Assembly: GCA_964035575.1 (NCBI GenBank)
Contig: OZ037879.1
Span: forward strand, 1 to 64,000
DNA length: 64,000 nucleotides
Direction of reading: 5' to 3'
Source: Rhynchopus sp. YZ270_cl-10
Lineage: Eukaryota; Euglenozoa; Diplonemea; Diplonemida; Diplonemidae
In this document: positions 61,201 to 64,000 of the stretch, one piece after another
Layout: each line of letters begins with the position of its first letter
Position numbering within the stretch: the first letter of the stretch is position 1
Made by a program: the position numbers and the translations under genes
The notes under the pieces: generated by a model
What the model saw: only the letters and a program-made list of their open reading frames with translations
What the model was told of the DNA's origin: nothing
The model's database searches: none

Positions 61201-63991
61201 TGCTGTCCTCGCTGTCCGCCTCCCACCGCAGCACCCCCAGCACCGACACCTTCTTGTTGTTGTCCAGCGACCCCTCAAGCGCCAGCGTCGCGTCCCCACC
61301 AAACAGCGGCACACTCATCGGTGTCGTCGTCGCCACAGACACCGCCACCCCGCCGTTCTCGACCTGCACAGACACCACCGCACCCGACAAACCAAGGTCA
61401 CCCAATCCGGGGAACACATCAGGGAAGGTGTCCCCTGTGATTGCGGCGTACATCCCTGCCAGCGTCATGTGTGCCACGTGTCCAGACACGCCCATGGAGA
61501 ACGTGGCAGGTGGCGGTGTCGTCGTCTTCGCCAGGGTTGCCTGCAGGTTGCTCAGTGTCGGTGTGTCGGCACCACTGCCACCACGTGCAGGTGTGTACAC
61601 TGCACCCACAAGGTCGCGCACCTTGATAGCACCGTCGACGCTGCCTGCCAGCGAGTACCCCTCCTTCGCGTACTCCCCGGAGATCGTCAGCGTCACTGTG
61701 TCCGTCACCTTCAGTTCCCCTGCCGCAGTCAGCAACACGCCACCCCCGCCACGTCGCAGCGTCACCGACAGCGCCAGCGTGTCCACAGTCAGCTCCCCAA
61801 TCCCCACGTCCGCTGTCGTCCCAACAAAGCTGATCTCCTCAGGTGTGATGGTGATGACCAGGTCCACCGCAACCCCCTCCAGCGTCGCAGCACCGTGCAC
61901 AGTCACCCCCTTCGTGCAGCGTGCGTCCGCCTCGAACGTGCACACAGACAGCTCCAGCGTCGTCAGCTTCAGGTCCGGCATGTCGCTCGGCACTGTGAAC
62001 ACGCTCCCGCCAGTCAGCTCCGCACCAAGCGCCACAATGTCCTCAAGCGTCACGTCGCTGATCCCTGCCTGCAGGAACACACTCCCGGCCTCGTACTCAC
62101 CCTCAACCCACAGCGACACAGAGGACAGGGCCAACGATGCCGACAGCCGCACCACAGCAGGCACACCGCCCCCAAGCGAGAACTCCAGGTGCGCCTTCTT
62201 CAGCACAATCGTGTCCGTCACCGCAAAGTCTGCCACTGTCGTCGACACACTCAGGCGGCTCTTCTCCATCTGCACGCGCACTGCAACTGTCGCACCGTCC
62301 GGTGTGGCTGCCGTACCCCACAGCTGCACACCCGACGAGCAGGACTGGCCGCTTGCAAAGATGTGTCCGTTGGGTGGGCACACCGACATCCCAAGCGACG
62401 TGATTGTCATGTCCGGAATCTCAGCAGGGATGCTCAGCCCTGTCGTGCCTGTCTGCGCCTCGAACCAGGCAGCAACGTCCGCCAGTTGCAAGTCGCACGT
62501 TGCCTCACCACGCAGCGCGACGCCGTCTGTGGTGGAGTACGCCCCTGCCAGCTCGATGTTGCACAGATCCAGCGACACCTGCATCTGCGCCGCTGTGAAC
62601 GGCAGGTCGAACTGCAGCGACGCCTTCGTCACCGTCACGTCGATCCCGAAGGGGTGCACCCAGTTCTGCACCTCTACCCAAAAGCTTCCGGCACCTCCAT
62701 GCACCATGCCGTGCACAGCCACCCACACCGCGTCCTCCTGTGCTGTGCCCCAGCGCAACCACCCACGTGCGCCGAAGGTGGGGGTCAGGTCTTTGCTCCC
62801 ATCCGCCGAGGTGAAGACATTGACACCCACCCACATGCCGTCCATGAACAGGGCCACGTCACCCACAGAGAAGAGCGCCAGCGGGCTTGGCAGCTGCAGT
62901 GGTGCACGGAGACGCAGGTAGGCGTCGAAGTTGAGCCCTGCGAGGCTGTACCACCCCGCCACAGGCGTGGTCACGTCCACTGCGCTCAGGAACTGCGACC
63001 CCACATGCGCTGCCAGCCCAGGCACAAAAGCAAACGAGTCCGCAAGCCCGACAACAGTGAACGACAGGAACACCTCGGTCGTGCCCTCAGCATCACGCAT
63101 CACCAGCAGACGCTGATCCGAGAACGTCAGCCCAGGCAGCACAGGCAGGAGCGACTCTGTCCCCTGTGCACGGAACACCGCAAAGTAGTGCTCGTCCCCA
63201 GGCACCACCAGCGCGTGCATTGTCAGCGCCACGTCCCCCGTCGCCAGCGTCGCCACAGCAGCGCCAGTGTACGCCTCCACCGCAGGCACTGCGAACGTTG
63301 CGTCCATCTCAGGGAACAGCAGCGCCATCGTTGCGTACTCTGCAGCAAAGTGGGCCCTGGCCACAGCGGACAGCGGCGTCAGCGACTTCAGCCCCAGTGC
63401 AGCCTGCAGCAACGTGTCTGTTGACAGCACAGCCGCAGCACGGGAGACGTCCCGCCTTTTGCCCTTAGGTGTCAAATTAGGTGGCGAAACTCCGGGAATA
63501 GGCGATGAAGAACCGCGTTTTCCGATTCGGGAGGGGGCTGGAGTGGCTGGAGCGTATTTTACGGGAGCTTCGTGTACGTGCCTGAAATAGTTGAACACAT
63601 ACACATTCAGCATGACAGCGGGGCGCAGCGTTCCCATCAACCCAAATACATGCTGCGCAAGTACTTCGGGCCCAGCCAAAACTTCGTAACGAAGCTCCTG
63701 TGGGGCAAAGAGAAACGGACCTTCCACCACCACCTTCGTGAAGAGCGTGCGCGTTGGCACCTCTGGATGGTATTTGAATCCCAGGGCGAGGAGAGTTTCG
63801 AAGGTGATCATGTGCGAATTCGTGTGTGCCGTCCCGAGCATAAGGTTCCTCGGGTTGTCAGTGTTCCTGCCAGCAAGGCTGTGTCCCACTCTGTGCAGCC
63901 ATTCGTATTTCTGATTCAATATGATCACTGCTCCTCCCTTCGGTGGAGGACTGCAAGCTACTGCCACGTCGCTGGCCGACTTCTTGTCCAT
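55208..63991 (-). CDS. Giant beta-rich protein with HYR-like repeats, 2927 codons
   Basis: Single uninterrupted ORF. The ATG at 63991 lies 9 bases from the window edge and the frame is open beyond it, so the 5' end may be missing. Residues 25-60 (LNQKYEWLHRVGHSLAGRN, then NLMLGTAHTNSHM) are His/Asn-rich and unassigned. Residues about 200-1335 are many long beta-strand repeats (VTLTISGEYAKEGY style, with phrases like IPAEIPDMTITSLGMSVC and VPSDMPDLKLTTLELSVC repeated). Residues about 1340-1375 form an Ala/Gly/Lys amphipathic stretch (KAVGKAVVAIGKGIAKAAK, VVNFIGGLFGKK). Residues 1375-1740 are mixed. Residues about 1745-2585 hold about eight HYR-like repeats (RTWTAGDRCGNEATFTQKV). The tail has WWDGTWWGHIYYED and a His/Trp cluster (HCHHHRWHGYWWHHL). 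No signal peptide or clear membrane span is visible in what is present. Probably a surface or matrix protein; function unknown. Confidence 0.8.
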   Translation of the reverse strand: MDKKSASDVAVACSPPPKGGAVIILNQKYEWLHRVGHSLAGRNTDNPRNLMLGTAHTNSHMITFETLLALGFKYHPEVPTRTLFTKVVVEGPFLFAPQELRYEVLAGPEVLAQHVFGLMGTLRPAVMLNVYVFNYFRHVHEAPVKYAPATPAPSRIGKRGSSSPIPGVSPPNLTPKGKRRDVSRAAAVLSTDTLLQAALGLKSLTPLSAVARAHFAAEYATMALLFPEMDATFAVPAVEAYTGAAVATLATGDVALTMHALVVPGDEHYFAVFRAQGTESLLPVLPGLTFSDQRLLVMRDAEGTTEVFLSFTVVGLADSFAFVPGLAAHVGSQFLSAVDVTTPVAGWYSLAGLNFDAYLRLRAPLQLPSPLALFSVGDVALFMDGMWVGVNVFTSADGSKDLTPTFGARGWLRWGTAQEDAVWVAVHGMVHGGAGSFWVEVQNWVHPFGIDVTVTKASLQFDLPFTAAQMQVSLDLCNIELAGAYSTTDGVALRGEATCDLQLADVAAWFEAQTGTTGLSIPAEIPDMTITSLGMSVCPPNGHIFASGQSCSSGVQLWGTAATPDGATVAVRVQMEKSRLSVSTTVADFAVTDTIVLKKAHLEFSLGGGVPAVVRLSASLALSSVSLWVEGEYEAGSVFLQAGISDVTLEDIVALGAELTGGSVFTVPSDMPDLKLTTLELSVCTFEADARCTKGVTVHGAATLEGVAVDLVITITPEEISFVGTTADVGIGELTVDTLALSVTLRRGGGGVLLTAAGELKVTDTVTLTISGEYAKEGYSLAGSVDGAIKVRDLVGAVYTPARGGSGADTPTLSNLQATLAKTTTPPPATFSMGVSGHVAHMTLAGMYAAITGDTFPDVFPGLGDLGLSGAVVSVQVENGGVAVSVATTTPMSVPLFGGDATLALEGSLDNNKKVSVLGVLRWEADSEDSNFAMRSKEGTGLEISAGWRDGAVGVKARLPLMICIHDCSKPQAQKQIVYIIGELGIEMSGQDVLLGGSLEMQGKLTKLFGVPILHVADVLVAIKVELRTRRVDEVKLAGKLELGTMDNCAVATSTRCIRAEGRLEIYTSAPQNNLVELKINSLTLGNMWDVAGDWITVLRSIPMPSLLRDLGIQYLEKPGLVCPDQNNEECFALVRYQASEGLRLRGQINFFFGLKLGLDIEVGASRFYLKTVLQDVTLLGIFKIKDAMFEVTDAPSFKLKGSLSVPVLSLSASVDGTIDSHGIDIVAELNFFGVVKPRVDVSIPFGVGSARLAISDFSVGVVSINDVVVASDLDKREVFLKADVSFMYFARLSVSVAVSDEKIAFTAKVKTPVFNVGCTATGSRGGGFSLSFSFEFVLLENLVKAAKAVGKAVVAIGKGIAKAAKAVVNFIGGLFGKKEVFDTPAQRSACTENRRGSNNLHSILYDFREEADIDTEPHAFLQRMRDHPHHDKYIELERVMHTPEFQKMLLPTSNGKVRDLYLTGPVHWFSPPGDVVPLFPAFYCNGVTWDTVYGCEVFQYNGKNEDDWLDLITTHTEDGHPLNDDGSGPKSWITCMQGHATRYKLMYDRAVLMAEHKTQMQGSTNKAREQAGGLMDLANSMNPDLEQFTPKGMPTTYATTGMHHTSTSSSSRDAEVAAAVNTFGPAENLGIQATVRVLTDQGRLADQLVHVGGVFDLHNWADMERTITEAESLIADKMWEVVHKGKAVLQDLKDSIPPGNPTLVDTIDTILTETTAEVEEIAVTELPPLPLTVSATNTVTIVTAGTPDELSGDASIASFVAATEAKLVVSHDVARCGSVTKTHTVGEVPAFAVAGQPTCGSVYLRVEWAVSDTCGQTASVEQFVVVGPAYTDATGWASTPAQRVDFTMASFVDVAAGAPATHTHVAVGAYRRTLAYRVAMEESVATLVPGTCEWRYTRTWSAVLTTSEGGHCRAPAVLRFTQEVVVANDVAWFSPAVVVPSVTLLYDHRVLPTVQFAAPDLLAAVQPVYTAAQAAKGMRYTYDLSHTDVLDDPVVGPLTRTWTAAAPQCTPSLPAVVLTQRVTIMFPEPELGPAVPQTFGCGETQVHTKPHVTSMVDVCGPVTVRIVGTAARSNPDPLVPSLCGSRYETVSWQAFHRAACGGVGSSVVSQLVTVVPQFAHTPADVTVQTTSALAPASTGGAAVQSGACATPLAASYADTASADGTCGHWTVRRVWTLAPTGVPTPPGCVPLTHLQHIHVEDLEAPVWTHTPDAAVVVPFFENWRAAHPVPRAAETPHADMVALGIGVSHPTYLTSEDTVVRPWMHYAVEGTCRERGLATLHRTWTAGDRCGNEATFTQKVMLQHPPAALTSTQVWDAGAGLLAYAAGVDQAPSVCHAGKLVSTAGAYDALDGLQQAEEPACDVWDAHGCRLLSAHMGADVVAVHQVRPEFATFPPNATTYTNSTLDAYDVAGGLGYPTGEAYCATPFHIWHRDEAPVLVACGVWTINRVWKVQPHYQDCGTGDDYPASLTRERVQVITVHDVFAPQFASTPAAEVSVAFLNDYGPSVAGVPTVVDVATHADMAALNLTSYRINLTFADTVAFSAAGAAGCTDGLAVVERTWTTEDRCGSADSWRQTIRIEHPRRGGDVDEESMGVMGHVSGFKVFSVGDVSTVDVAAGNGAVGTLGDVVLRRSVFGPATAERPKHAALPENATEQCRAVANLTDVVDEIAEFSDSLLMLPANLCTGPKLVECVRPELTTSCSVVENTTAPLAEAVVDDADNLTLVGEGQVYNFFTIDVDTWLVKQKVERRSWWDGTWWGHIYYEDIPIQKPFMRVRAGGFVFVNVVYEDVHGYENTLRDTLFEEESLGPDFVLFNMKQLCSSSIHAHCHHHRWHGYWWHHLTWAHLHYTFASLRYGHHSNHLNLVNVSLPGTLLTQDSYVSVSIVDSEVFGQVVSAGKRLALATTHFHCNLFVANAVCNSTCSTDA

Positions 63992-64000
63992 TATTGCAGA

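Noticed and set aside
56549-63424. Long plus-strand ORFs (969, 948 and 700 codons) opposite the giant gene
   Set aside because: Arg/His/Pro-rich and without domain content; antisense frames left open by the GC-rich codon use of the minus-strand gene.

Overview
This is eukaryotic DNA, most likely from a protist, possibly an alga. Very short spliceosomal introns (45-56 nt, one of 113 nt) mostly open with GTATGT, and one carries a TACTAAC-like branch site. Satellite arrays are long, Helitrons and a LINE with an OTU-type protease are present, and one host-type gene is huge, GC-rich and intronless. I cannot name the species. No rRNA, tRNA, CRISPR, operon or bacterial feature was recognised.

Layout. 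1-13.43 kb: three satellites directly abut. They are an 8-bp array (GCGGGTTT, 448 perfect units in a row), a 21-bp array, and a G-rich array with a 785-bp higher-order period. 13.43-22.57 kb: a plus-strand Helitron with two spliced accessory genes, a scrambled mini-Rep relic and a Rep-helicase gene split by one frameshift. The Rep-helicase protein ends in a Josephin-like cysteine protease. 22.6-30.57 kb: a hairpin-rich non-coding stretch, a 171-bp tandem repeat, a tyrosine-recombinase-like ORF, 379-bp tandem repeats broken by a 2144-bp Mutator-like element with a 9-bp target duplication, and a degenerate-motif region. 30.57-41.1 kb: two head-to-tail, internally deleted minus-strand Helitrons of a second family. 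These carry an OTU protease and a coiled-coil/C2H2 accessory gene, and variable GCGGGTTT tracts adjoin them. 41.1-48.5 kb: a minus-strand LINE (OTU-like protease, zinc fingers, reverse transcriptase) cut up by poly(A)-tailed retroposons and a 13-bp satellite. 48.5-50.5 kb: a CAG/CAA-type low-complexity region. 50.5-55.2 kb: a broken secreted Cys-rich gene and tandem repeats containing scraps related to the large gene. 55.2-64 kb: one minus-strand ORF of 2927 codons, a beta-rich protein with HYR-like repeats.

Three themes stand out. First, three unrelated mobile elements each carry a deubiquitinase-fold cysteine protease (Josephin-like, OTU, OTU-like). Second, both Helitron families carry a small spliced coiled-coil/basic/C2H2 helper gene. 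Third, the GCGGGTTT repeat recurs as a long array, as whole-unit tracts at Helitron junctions and as tiny insertions elsewhere, so it behaves like a telomere-type or end-joining sequence. Functional assignments come from reading motifs by eye; no database search was possible.
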